NCBI GenBank assembly: GCA_023417655.1
Contig: JAEZFD010000073.1
Coordinates: 1-13,993 of the forward strand
Length of the DNA stretch: 13,993 nt
Reading direction: 5' to 3'
Source of the DNA: Planctomycetota bacterium
Lineage (GTDB): Bacteria > Planctomycetota > Planctomycetia > Planctomycetales > Planctomycetaceae
The notes beneath the pieces were generated by a model, which searched no databases, was not told where the DNA came from, and saw nothing but the letters and a program-made list of their open reading frames with translations. The first letter of the stretch is position 1. Every line of letters starts with the position of its first letter. Below, piece by piece: positions 1-7,666 of the stretch. The position numbers and the translations under genes are program-made.

Positions 1-447
1 GTTGGTCGTCATCGACTTGATCATGCAGACGTCGTCAGCGACGCCCTGCAGGTGAGGCAATGCGTCTGACAGCCAGAGCCCTGACTCGCCGTGCTGCTGG
101 AAGGTTCGCGGAGTTCCCATCAGCTTGGGAACCCCGGAGGTGAATGCAAACGTCTTCCCTTTCAGAAACTGGTCAGGGCAGTCCTGGCCGTCGCGTTTCA
201 CGAGTTCTGGTTTGTAGTCATACATGTCCAGATGCGGAGGTGAACCTGTCAGATGAAGATAGATGACCCGTTTCGCCCGACCGGGGAATTGTCCCTGTTT
301 CGCAGCCAGAGGATTCACGACGTCCTTCGCGGCATGACCATCACGAGCCAGAAGAGTGGTCAGAGCCATTCCCCCGAGACCGCAGGCCGAATGCTTCAGA
401 AAGTTTCGACGGGTCTGGAACTGCAGTGACTGAAGAATTGGATTCAT
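1..447 (-). CDS. DUF1501 family protein, Tat-exported, N-terminal part (cut by window edge)
   Basis: The frame is open from an ATG at 447 to the left edge, giving 149 residues with no stop. Residues 12-18 read TRRNFLK, a twin-arginine export motif, followed by a small hydrophobic stretch (GLGGMALTTLLA) and an AxA-like site near HAAKD. After this comes the sulfatase-like start typical of the family (VIYLHLTGSPPHLDMYDYKPEL), and later a GKTFAFTSGVPKLMGT segment. DUF1501 proteins are usually about 430-480 residues, so roughly two thirds lie outside the window. Their biochemical role is not established; they are related to the alkaline phosphatase/sulfatase fold and are very often encoded beside DUF1549/DUF1553 cytochrome proteins, as here, where the upstream gene ends 51 bases before this start. 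An AGGG lies six bases before the ATG. Family assignment is firm; substrate is unknown. Confidence 0.93.
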   Translation of the reverse strand, partial: MNPILQSLQFQTRRNFLKHSACGLGGMALTTLLARDGHAAKDVVNPLAAKQGQFPGRAKRVIYLHLTGSPPHLDMYDYKPELVKRDGQDCPDQFLKGKTFAFTSGVPKLMGTPRTFQQHGESGLWLSDALPHLQGVADDVCMIKSMTTN

Positions 448-498
448 CTCAATCCCTAATGCCTTGATGGTGAACTGGCGTCAGCCGTCAGCAATCGC

Positions 499-3400
499 TT
501 AACGCTTCATGAACAGTTCATCCAGATTCAGCACGATATTTGAAACCACGGTCCAGGAGGCCGCGTCGACAGGATCCATTTTGTCCGGCAATGGTCCGAG
601 GGGTTCGGTCGCCATTTTTTGAGCCTGCTCAGGTGCACTGGCAAAGCGACTGTGGGCCTGATCATGCAGTTGGACAAGTCGATTCACTTCAGCCTGCGAT
701 GGGGATCTTGAAAGAGTGAGCTGGAAGAGATAACGGGCACGGGATTCAGTGGACGTGCCTCCCTCGCGCAGGACGCGGCGGGCGAGTGCCTGGGCCGCCT
801 CGACATAGACCGGGTCATTGAGAGTGACGAGTGCCTGTAATGGCGTGTTCGTCCTTCCCCGACGAACGGTGCAGACTTCCCGGTTGGGAGCATCAAAGGT
901 TGCCATTGAAGGATAGGGGTTCGAGCGCCGCCATGACGTGTAGAGTGCCCGGCGGTAGCGATCTTCCCCTTCGCTCGTCTTCCAGTCGATCTTTCCACCG
1001 AATGCGGCGGATAACCCGCTGACTGGTTGAAGTGGTTTAACGGGCGGGCCGTACATCTTCGGACTGAGTAATCCAGAGATGGCCATCGCCTGATCGCGGA
1101 TCATCTCGGCGGTCAGTCGGAAACGGGGACCGCGGGCGAGCAATCGATTCTCCGGGTCCTCTTCATACTGCTCAGCAGTGACCTGTGACGACTGGCGATA
1201 AGTCGCCGAGGTGACCAGCAGTTTCAGAAAAGCTTTGGTGTCCCAGTTCAGTCGGACAAGTTCCGTGGCGAGCCAGTCGAGAAGCTCAGGATGGCTGGGC
1301 AGATCACCTTGCGTTCCAAAGTCTTCACTGGTAGCGACCAGACCGATTCCAAAAATTTGCTCCCAGTATCTGTTCGCTGTGACACGTGCGGTCAGCGGAT
1401 TCTCTGGATCCACGAGCCAGTGAGCCAGGCTCAGTCGATTCACCGGGCCAGTCGATGAAAGGGGATGAAAGATTGCCGGGGTGCCGGGGAGACTCGACTC
1501 GCCGAGATTCTGATAATTCCCGCGAATCTGGATCCGTGTGATCCGTTGCTGGTCGACAGGGAGTTCTTCACAGACTGGAACCGTGACGGGTCTGATGGCG
1601 TCGAGCTGCGCCTGCACGCTGGCCACTTTCTTTCGCTGTGGTTCGAGAAGTTTTGACTCGCGACGGAACTCGTTATCGACCAGCTTTTGCTGGGCGGGCG
1701 TCCGCTGTGAGCGTTCGATCGAGAGAACGTCATGAACGTCTCTGGGGAGTTTTCCCCAAGTCAATGCGAGCGGATCTTCCGTGACACGGACGCGAAACCG
1801 CCCAAGGGTATGGTTCGGGGATTCAAACTGCTGTCCGATCGTCAGACTCAATGTCTGGGGTTCCTCAACCGAAAGGACCTTCGCAGGGTGGAGCGTGAGG
1901 AAATTCGATTTGCCGATTTCACCGCCGACGGCCCAGCCATTCTTTCTGGGATTCTTGTTCTTGAGCACGACGTCTGCATTAAATCCGGCCTGTGAATAAC
2001 TGGCGAACGCTTGTGTGAATTCAGCGGGGATCGTTGAATCTGGTTTCAGCGACAGACTGGGTGAAGGAGCCGAGGCAACTCTGCGCTTCCAGATGGACTC
2101 ACGCCTTTCGCCCAGGATTTCGATTTCAAAATCTGCCAGTCGACTACCGGTTCCTCCGTCAGTGCGATTCCAGAGAGTGACATGATCGATGACCTGCTGA
2201 CTCTTCAGATCAACTTCCCACCAGGGATTGTTCTCTGGATTGGTGTGCGTGACCGAATTGGATGTGAAGTAATCTCCATCTGTCACGCCGTCGATGGCGA
2301 GTTGAGCCGGCCCGTCATAGGCGGTGCTGGACTGAGTGGCTGTTCCGCTCAGAGCCAGATTCTTCTCTCCCTGCATGACCTGCACTTCCGCGAGAGAGAG
2401 CATACGCCCTCTACCGGGCAGTTGGATGCGGACGTATCGCCCGACGATTGGTGCTGGATGATTGGGAGTCCGTTGGCCGCTGATTTGTGAGATTACAAAG
2501 TTGCCATCTGCGTGACCGGGGCCATTCCCGGGGAGCTGCGGATCCGGCAGGACTTCCAGTTGAACGGCACTGAAGTTTCCTTTCGGCAACTGAAAGTCCA
2601 AAGTGTAGACGTCGCTTGGAGCTCCTGCGTCCGCGCGAATCGCATCGTCTTCAATAGTCAGATTACGACCACTGGCTGCGGAGACCTGAAGGGGTTCAAG
2701 TGACATCCAATTCACTTCGCGGGGAAGATCGCGTTCCCATTCCAGCTGTGCAGTCTTGAGAGCCGGCGTCTCTTGCTGAAGCTCGCGTTCCGCCTGTGCG
2801 AGATCATTCTCAAGTGACTGCCGCTGCTTGATCTGTTCTGGAGTGAAGTAAGAAAAGAGAGGTGACTCGTCCCGTTTATCGGCGTCTTTTGTGTTGTTGA
2901 AGATCGCGAAGATCTCAAAGTATTCAGCCTGCGTGATGGGATCGAATTTATGAGTATGGCACTGAGCACAGGCCATCGTCGTGGCCATCCAGACGGAGAA
3001 TGTGGTGTTCACCCTGTCGACGACAGCGACATTCCGAAATTCTTCATCGTTCGTACCGCCTTCGTTATTCGTCATCGTGTTGCGATGGAAGGCCGTTGCG
3101 ATGAGCTGATCAGGTGTGGAATTGGGAAGCAGGTCGCCTGCAATCTGTTCGATCGTGAACTGATCGAACGGCTTGTTCTCATTGAAGCTGCGGATGACAT
3201 AATCACGATAAAGCCAGATCGTTCGTTCAGGGTCGTCGGCGTACCCTGCGGAGTCGGCATACCGGGCGAGATCGAGCCAATAGTGAGCCCAATGTTCTCC
3301 GAATGTTGGCTTCTGCAGAAGGCGATCGACATAGCGTTCATAAGCATCAGGGTGGGGATCGTCGCGGTAGGCCTGCACTTCCTCCAGTGTGGGGGGAAGG

Positions 3401-3975
3401 CCTGTGAGATCCAGGCTGACCCGTCGCGCAAGCGTGTTTCTGTCTGCTTCGGGATTCGGAGTTTTCTGAAGTCCTTCGAGTTTCTGAAGGACGAATCGAT
3501 CAATGGGGTTCCGCGCCCAGGCTTCGTTCTGCACCGTCGGAAGGGACGGAGTTGTCGGTTTGGTATAGCTCCAGTGTTGTGAATAGGAAGCACCCTCCTG
3601 AATCCAGCGGCGCAGCAGATCAATCTCCGTAGGCGTCAGCGGCTTGCCCGCCGATGGGGGCGGCATGACCTCGTCGGGATCGGCACTGCTTACTCGCGCG
3701 AGAAGAGAACTTCGATCAGGATGCCCGGGAGAGATGGCGGAATATCCGCCCAGATCGAGAGTGGCCCCGGCCGCGGTATCAAGTCGTAGGCCCTCAGGCC
3801 CGCCTTTTCTTTCTGCTTCATCTGGCCCGTGGCATTTAATGCATTTACTGAAGAGGATCGGGCGGATGTCTCGATTGTAGTCGATCAACGCATCCGCAGC
3901 AGCAACGGTATTCATCGTAATCACGATGAGCAGGCTGCGGACACCAGTGATCAAGCAGGCTTGAGAATTCTGCAT
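499..3975 (-). CDS. Planctomycete cytochrome c-like protein with DUF1549, discoidin-like and DUF1553 domains
   Basis: This is a 1158-residue exported protein. Residues 1-27 form a signal peptide (RSLLIVITMNTVAAADA). A planctomycete cytochrome c domain follows, with heme motif CIKCH at 45-49 and VMPPP at 103-107. DUF1549 spans about 155-365 and holds a second CxxCH, CAQCH, at 336-340. A coiled coil is likely near 380-407. A galactose-binding/discoidin-like module lies about 510-640 (RYVRIQLPG, LAEVQV, TATQSS, WWEVDL). A second coiled coil (763-797) precedes DUF1553 at about 845-1105 (WLATELVRLNWDTKAFLKLL, RRGRTNTPLQALVTLNDP). The family is periplasmic and is suspected to act in redox or polysaccharide-linked processes; the reaction is unknown. 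The frame extends to 4029, but I place the start at 3975 because a signal peptide follows directly and a GAAGAGAG purine run lies just upstream. It is probably co-transcribed with the DUF1501 gene. Confidence 0.93.
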   Translation of the reverse strand: MQNSQACLITGVRSLLIVITMNTVAAADALIDYNRDIRPILFSKCIKCHGPDEAERKGGPEGLRLDTAAGATLDLGGYSAISPGHPDRSSLLARVSSADPDEVMPPPSAGKPLTPTEIDLLRRWIQEGASYSQHWSYTKPTTPSLPTVQNEAWARNPIDRFVLQKLEGLQKTPNPEADRNTLARRVSLDLTGLPPTLEEVQAYRDDPHPDAYERYVDRLLQKPTFGEHWAHYWLDLARYADSAGYADDPERTIWLYRDYVIRSFNENKPFDQFTIEQIAGDLLPNSTPDQLIATAFHRNTMTNNEGGTNDEEFRNVAVVDRVNTTFSVWMATTMACAQCHTHKFDPITQAEYFEIFAIFNNTKDADKRDESPLFSYFTPEQIKQRQSLENDLAQAERELQQETPALKTAQLEWERDLPREVNWMSLEPLQVSAASGRNLTIEDDAIRADAGAPSDVYTLDFQLPKGNFSAVQLEVLPDPQLPGNGPGHADGNFVISQISGQRTPNHPAPIVGRYVRIQLPGRGRMLSLAEVQVMQGEKNLALSGTATQSSTAYDGPAQLAIDGVTDGDYFTSNSVTHTNPENNPWWEVDLKSQQVIDHVTLWNRTDGGTGSRLADFEIEILGERRESIWKRRVASAPSPSLSLKPDSTIPAEFTQAFASYSQAGFNADVVLKNKNPRKNGWAVGGEIGKSNFLTLHPAKVLSVEEPQTLSLTIGQQFESPNHTLGRFRVRVTEDPLALTWGKLPRDVHDVLSIERSQRTPAQQKLVDNEFRRESKLLEPQRKKVASVQAQLDAIRPVTVPVCEELPVDQQRITRIQIRGNYQNLGESSLPGTPAIFHPLSSTGPVNRLSLAHWLVDPENPLTARVTANRYWEQIFGIGLVATSEDFGTQGDLPSHPELLDWLATELVRLNWDTKAFLKLLVTSATYRQSSQVTAEQYEEDPENRLLARGPRFRLTAEMIRDQAMAISGLLSPKMYGPPVKPLQPVSGLSAAFGGKIDWKTSEGEDRYRRALYTSWRRSNPYPSMATFDAPNREVCTVRRGRTNTPLQALVTLNDPVYVEAAQALARRVLREGGTSTESRARYLFQLTLSRSPSQAEVNRLVQLHDQAHSRFASAPEQAQKMATEPLGPLPDKMDPVDAASWTVVSNIVLNLDELFMKR

Positions 3976-4145
3976 GAGACTCTCTTCGCGGTGGCACAGT
4001 AAACAGGCGGGACGGGTCAGTGGGGCCACTTATCGAACGCGGGCGATCCATACTAACATCCCCTGTGTCCAAACACATGCAGAGTTTCCCTGAGCCCGCC
4101 CGAGAATCCGGCAGGAAGAGTGTGGAAGGGATTGGCACAAGAACG
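3976..4145 (-). other. Upstream region of the cytochrome/DUF1501 pair
   Basis: This 170-base gap lies between the terminator of the upstream gene and the start of the cytochrome protein, so the promoter of the pair should be here. The only candidate I see is a TAGTAT hexamer preceded by TGT (extended -10 type) at 4050-4055 on the minus strand, with no convincing -35. That would give a leader of roughly 65 bases. This is weak evidence. Confidence 0.3.
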
Positions 4146-4182
4146 AAAAAGGACGGTTGCGAACCAACGTTCGGAACCGTCC
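4146..4182 (-). terminator. Rho-independent terminator of the amidotransferase-like gene
   Basis: The arms GGACGGTT (4151-4158) and AACCGTCC (4175-4182) are perfect complements. After one G-G mismatch a further four pairs form (CGAA 4160-4163 with TTCG 4170-4173), leaving a six-base loop. Read on the minus strand the stem is followed by TTTTTCGTT. It sits 33 bases after the stop codon of the gene at 4216-4992 and has no T-run on the plus side. Confidence 0.88.
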
Positions 4183-4215
4183 TGTGTGGACCATCAGAAT
4201 TAGGGTCGCTGCGGG

Positions 4216-4992
4216 TTATGCAGCACGGCGGCGGGTTTCAAACTTGAGCAGATCGGCTTCTTCCTGCTGCTGTTCTTTCACGCCTTCGATAAAGGCTTCA
4301 AAGACCTGCATGTCGAGAGCGGAGGCCGATTCACTTTCTGGGTGGAACTGCACGCCCAGGCACCACCAGTTTTCAACAGCGGATTCATAAGCTTCGATCA
4401 CGCCGTCCATCGAAGTTGCACTGACGCGGAAGACTGGAGCCAGCATATCGACGGCCATATGGTGATCGCTGTTCACACGGATTTCGCCTGGCCCATAGAC
4501 GGTGTCCATCTTGGTGCCAGGAACGATCTCAATGACGTGCCGCAGGCAGTTTTCCACTGGATCGCGGTGGCACAGTGATTTCAGCACGTCTTCAGCAACA
4601 TGCTGGAACAGGCTTCCGCCGCAGATGACGTTGAGTGTCTGCATTCCTGACCCGATGGCGAGAGTCGGGATCTTCATTTCGTACGCCATCTTGGCGAGTC
4701 GACGATCGAAGTCTTCCCGGCGCGGTGGCATCGGACGGGTAATCGGATGCTTGTCAAAGCCAAGTCGAATCGGATCCAGATCGAGTTTGCAACCAGTCAG
4801 AACCAGCCCATCTACCTTTTCCAGCACTTTCTGCAGGTCTTCGTCTTCGGCGAGCGGCGAGAGCATGACGGGGATTCCGCCGCAGGAGGCCACTGAGTCG
4901 TAATAGCCGGTGTGCATCCAGGAGAAGGCAAATGTGTCACCCTTTGCCGGACGGAAATCTGCATTGATGGCAATGATGGGCTTCGAGTTCAT
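4216..4992 (-). CDS. Class I glutamine amidotransferase-like protein (peptidase C26/PuuD-like) lacking the catalytic Cys
   Basis: The 258-residue product resembles gamma-glutamyl-gamma-aminobutyrate hydrolases (peptidase C26): DGLVLTG at 61-67, a DLDP motif at 71-74, the nucleophile-elbow strand PTLAIGSGMQ at 109-118, VNSDHH at 173-178 and GVQFHPESE at 213-221. In active family members the elbow reads G-I-C-R-G-x-Q; here the Cys position is Gly114 (codon GGG, 4651-4653). The usual Gly-Gly of the first motif reads Gly67-Cys68. His217 and Glu219 of the triad are kept, so the loss is selective and the frame is intact. The protein may bind a gamma-glutamyl or amide ligand without hydrolysing it, or use another nucleophile; that is inference. 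The length matches the family and there is no signal peptide. The ATG at 4992 has a good ribosome site (AAGGAAG, about seven bases upstream). It stands alone between a long leader and its own terminator. Confidence 0.88.
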   Translation of the reverse strand: MNSKPIIAINADFRPAKGDTFAFSWMHTGYYDSVASCGGIPVMLSPLAEDEDLQKVLEKVDGLVLTGCKLDLDPIRLGFDKHPITRPMPPRREDFDRRLAKMAYEMKIPTLAIGSGMQTLNVICGGSLFQHVAEDVLKSLCHRDPVENCLRHVIEIVPGTKMDTVYGPGEIRVNSDHHMAVDMLAPVFRVSATSMDGVIEAYESAVENWWCLGVQFHPESESASALDMQVFEAFIEGVKEQQQEEADLLKFETRRRAA

Positions 4993-5444
4993 GCATTCTT
5001 CCTTGTAACAACGAACTGATGGTTCACAGGACCGAGATCGAAATCAGGTCAGGCTGATTCGCCGTGGCGAACTGCGATACCAAGACTGGAAGAATGTGAA
5101 GCACAACTATCGATGAACGGCAAAGTTCCGCGTTCGGTCAACAGTGCATCAAGAGAAGAATGAGCTGATTTCAGCCGGGCCGGGCAGAGAGTCCCCGGCA
5201 TTGTTCGGCAGCACCCGCATCGGATTCCATTCCTGAATTGCGTGGATCGTATTCTTGAGTTCTGGCAGATGCTGAAGTCTTCGACAGGAATTCCTCAGCC
5301 TGACCGGACGACCTGCGTCGCATTCTTGCTGGCAAAGTCGTCACGTTCAGCAGAATCTACCGGTTTTTGAGGCGTTGTAAAGAACTTCAGTGATTTTGTG
5401 TTTAAATTGATCTTTTTGTCAAAACGACACCCAATATCTGGTGG
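4993..5444. other. 452-base intergenic region between lutB and the amidotransferase-like gene
   Basis: I find no credible coding frame and no homology to LutC or LutA here. It holds a candidate promoter next to the lutB stop (separate entry) and a small hairpin with arms GCCGGG (5179-5184) and CCCGGC (5194-5199). If that promoter is used, most of the region is a leader of nearly 400 bases. No obvious terminator for lutB is visible. Confidence 0.5.
5393..5422 (-). promoter_or_regulatory. Candidate sigma70-type promoter for the amidotransferase-like gene
   Basis: On the minus strand a perfect -35 hexamer TTGACA (5422-5417) is followed by an 18-base spacer and CAAAAT (5398-5393), which matches four of six bases of TATAAT. 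The spacer and flanks are markedly AT-rich compared with the surrounding sequence. It lies 22 bases past the lutB stop and about 400 bases before the next start. It is a prediction from consensus only. Confidence 0.35.
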
Positions 5445-6833
5445 TTACTTTGAACCGTTCTCTTTCGTGCGTTTGTAGAGTTCTCGGAAGCTCTCTTGCG
5501 GCGCTGGGGGTAAATCCCTTTGGCGACCCCAGGGATTCAATGGGCTGTAAATCGCCCATCGAGGAAGCCAGCGTAACGCAGTGCGGCCGACTTTCCCGGA
5601 GAGGGAATACAACCATTCTCGCTTGAGAACGAAGCCGCCGACCTTCATGCCGACTTTCTTGACTGGTGACAGAAGTCCTTTTGAAGCCACACGTTCCCGG
5701 AAGATGAACAGCTGCTCATGCAAATTGATTTTCACCGGACAGACGTCTGTGCAGCTGCCGCAGAGTGAGCAGGCATACGGGAGCGACTCGTACTTCTCGA
5801 TGTTGCTGGCAGGCCCGAGAATCGACCCGATGGGGCCTGGCACTGTCGCGTTGTAGCTGTGTCCCCCGGTGCGGCGGTAGACAGGGCAGGTGTTCATGCA
5901 GGCGCCGCAGCGGATGCAGTTCAGTGACCTGCGGAAGTCGTCATTGCCCAGCAACTTACTGCGGCCGTTGTCGACCATCACGATGTGCAGTTCAGAATCG
6001 GCATCGCGCGGGCCATGGAAGTGCGACGAGTAGGTTGTGATCGGCTGACCGGTCGCAGATCGGGCCAGAAGTCGCAGGAAATACCCAAGATCCTTTGTCC
6101 GCGGAATCAGCTTTTCGATTCCCATGCTGGCGATGTGGAGTTTCGGCAGAGAGACCCCGAGATCGGCATTGCCTTCATTGGTGCAGACGACGAGACCGCC
6201 TGTTTCGGCAATAGCGAAGTTCACCCCTGTCAGGCCAGCATCAGCAGCGAGGAACCGCTGTCTCAGTTCCTGTCGGGCGGCCTCGGCGAGGTATTGTGGA
6301 TCGGTCGCTCCCTTTTGAGTGCCGATCTTCTCGTGGAACAGTTCCCCGATCTCTTCGCGTTTTGTGTGAATGGCAGGCATCACAATGTGACTGGGCGGCT
6401 CTTTCCGCAGCTGCACGATCCATTCGCCCAGGTCGGTGTCGACAACTTCGATATCGTGAGCTTCGAGGAAGGGGTTGAGATGGCACTCTTCTGTCAGCAT
6501 CGATTTGCTTTTCACCAGCTTCTTTACGTGATGCTGCTGCAGAATCTTTAATACGATGCGATTGTGTTCATCTGCATCTTTCGCCCAGTGAACGATCGCC
6601 CCACGAGCAATTGCATTCCGCTCGAACTGCTCCAGCAGATCGGCAAGATGAGACATCGTATATTGCTTGATCCGGGAGGCGCGATCCCTCAGTTCTTCCC
6701 ACTCCGGGAGTGTTGCGGCCGCTTTGTCTCGCTTCGATCGGACAAACCACAACGACTGATCATGCCAGTGGGCGCGGTCCAGATTCTTAATGAACCGTGC
6801 AGCCTGAACGGGATGAGATGTCGCGGAAGACAT
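5445..6833 (-). CDS. lutB: Lactate utilisation iron-sulfur protein LutB (LUD domain plus ferredoxin domain)
   Basis: The 462-residue product is a LutB/YkgF-type protein. An N-terminal LUD domain (about 60-290) contains GVNFAIAETGGLVVCTNEGN (204-223) and GPRDADSELHIVMVDNGR (274-291), both family signatures. It is followed by two [4Fe-4S] sites, CIRCGACMNTCPVY (Cys306, 309, 312, 316) and CSLCGSCTDVCPVKI (Cys355, 358, 361, 365). The C-terminal segment (388-462) is basic and aromatic. In Bacillus the LutABC complex oxidises L-lactate to pyruvate, with LutB a cytoplasmic electron-transfer subunit. Here neither lutA nor lutC is adjacent: the upstream gene is a prolyl isomerase behind a terminator and the downstream gene is unrelated. 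A TAGAAT -10-like hexamer lies at 6894-6899, giving a leader of about 54 bases. The ATG at 6833 has only a weak ribosome site (AAAGA). Confidence 0.93.
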   Translation of the reverse strand: MSSATSHPVQAARFIKNLDRAHWHDQSLWFVRSKRDKAAATLPEWEELRDRASRIKQYTMSHLADLLEQFERNAIARGAIVHWAKDADEHNRIVLKILQQHHVKKLVKSKSMLTEECHLNPFLEAHDIEVVDTDLGEWIVQLRKEPPSHIVMPAIHTKREEIGELFHEKIGTQKGATDPQYLAEAARQELRQRFLAADAGLTGVNFAIAETGGLVVCTNEGNADLGVSLPKLHIASMGIEKLIPRTKDLGYFLRLLARSATGQPITTYSSHFHGPRDADSELHIVMVDNGRSKLLGNDDFRRSLNCIRCGACMNTCPVYRRTGGHSYNATVPGPIGSILGPASNIEKYESLPYACSLCGSCTDVCPVKINLHEQLFIFRERVASKGLLSPVKKVGMKVGGFVLKREWLYSLSGKVGRTALRWLPRWAIYSPLNPWGRQRDLPPAPQESFRELYKRTKENGSK

Positions 6834-6901
6834 GGGCGTCTTTGCAAAGAAGGAACGGGGCCAGATTCTCAGGGACGACGATGTGTCGTTTCTATTCTAC
6901 G

Positions 6902-6937
6902 AAAAACGGTCGGCAAGGGCATCACCCCGCCGACCGT
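6902..6937 (-). terminator. Rho-independent terminator of the prolyl isomerase gene
   Basis: The nine-base arms ACGGTCGGC (6906-6914) and GCCGACCGT (6929-6937) pair perfectly around a 14-base loop in which GGG and CCC can pair further. On the minus strand the stem runs into TTTTCGTAG. It begins 45 bases after the isomerase stop codon. It ends immediately upstream of the presumed lutB promoter, which would insulate lutB from read-through. Confidence 0.88.
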
Positions 6938-6982
6938 CTTGTCAGTCATTCGTCTCTGTCGGCATCACTGCCGAGGCGAGAA

Positions 6983-7666
6983 TTACTTCTCAACGACGGT
7001 CGCCTTCTTGATGTAGTCGAGTTCTGGGAAGCTCTTTGTCAGATAGGCATTGCCTTCGAACTGGATGCGGCCCTGATCCGGTCCGCGTCCGCGTGGAGCG
7101 CCTTCCCCGTAGCCCTTGTACAGCGAGTCAACGACGTCCATGCCCTCAACGACTTTCCCGAACGGGGGGAAGCCCTGATTGTCGAGGAAAGAGTTGTCAC
7201 CGAAGTTGATGAAGACCTGGCTGGTCCGGGTGTTTGGTCCGGCCATTGCGAAGGTGATGTACCCACGCTGGTTTGACTGAACCTTTGGATCGTCTTTGAT
7301 CTTCTTTTCACGCCATTCGGCAGCGACCTTTGGGTCGCCGGGGATTCCGAACTGCACCATAAAGCCATCAACAACGCGGAAGAATCGGGCGTCGTTATAG
7401 ACACCAGCTTCGACGGCCTTCTTGAACTGAGCAGCTCCGAGAGGAGCCCATTCCGGATGGACTTCAACAGTGAAGTCCCCTTTGGAGGTTTCGAATTTCA
7501 CTTGATACACAGCCAGACTCTCCGCAGGGGAACCAGGTTTTTCCGTTTGAAGCGCCACTTGGGTGACGGGAAGGTTGGACTCCTTCTGACCTTCAACGGG
7601 TGCGTCCGCGACACATGCAGACGCGGTACACAGAATAAACAGAGACGCAATGTTGAACATTCTCAT
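6983..7666 (-). CDS. Exported cyclophilin-type peptidyl-prolyl cis-trans isomerase
   Basis: The 227-residue product has a short signal peptide (MRMFNIASLFILCTASACVA) and a low-complexity linker to about residue 50. A cyclophilin domain follows, with FETSKGDFTVEVHPEWAP at 58-75, FFRVVDGFMVQFG at 95-107, MAGPNTRTSQVFINF at 141-155 and LDNQGFPPFGKVVEGMDVVD at 161-180. Arg97, Phe102 and Gln105 correspond to conserved active-site residues; the Trp and His of human CypA are absent, as in many bacterial members. It should assist folding outside the cytoplasm. A lipobox-like ASAC at 15-18 leaves lipoprotein anchoring possible but weak. The frame is open to 7783, but I start at 7666: AAGAGG lies about 12 bases upstream and the signal peptide starts there. 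The ATG at 7678 abuts that site and fits less well. Confidence 0.9.
   Translation of the reverse strand: MRMFNIASLFILCTASACVADAPVEGQKESNLPVTQVALQTEKPGSPAESLAVYQVKFETSKGDFTVEVHPEWAPLGAAQFKKAVEAGVYNDARFFRVVDGFMVQFGIPGDPKVAAEWREKKIKDDPKVQSNQRGYITFAMAGPNTRTSQVFINFGDNSFLDNQGFPPFGKVVEGMDVVDSLYKGYGEGAPRGRGPDQGRIQFEGNAYLTKSFPELDYIKKATVVEK

Noticed and set aside
2950..3582. A 210-codon plus-strand frame and a 183-codon minus-strand frame (3072-3623)
   Set aside because: Both lie wholly inside the DUF1549 part of the cytochrome protein in other frames and show no domain.
3976..4029. An 18-codon extension of the cytochrome protein that contains a third CxxCH-like motif (CLLCH)
   Set aside because: It lies before a good signal peptide and upstream of the better start at 3975, so it is probably untranslated; the motif is likely chance.
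3986..4576. A 15-base direct repeat, TCGCGGTGGCACAGT, at 3986-4000 and 4562-4576
   Set aside because: One copy is inside the amidotransferase-like coding sequence (Leu-Cys-His-Arg) and the other in a leader; a single repeat of this length in 14 kb is plausible by chance.
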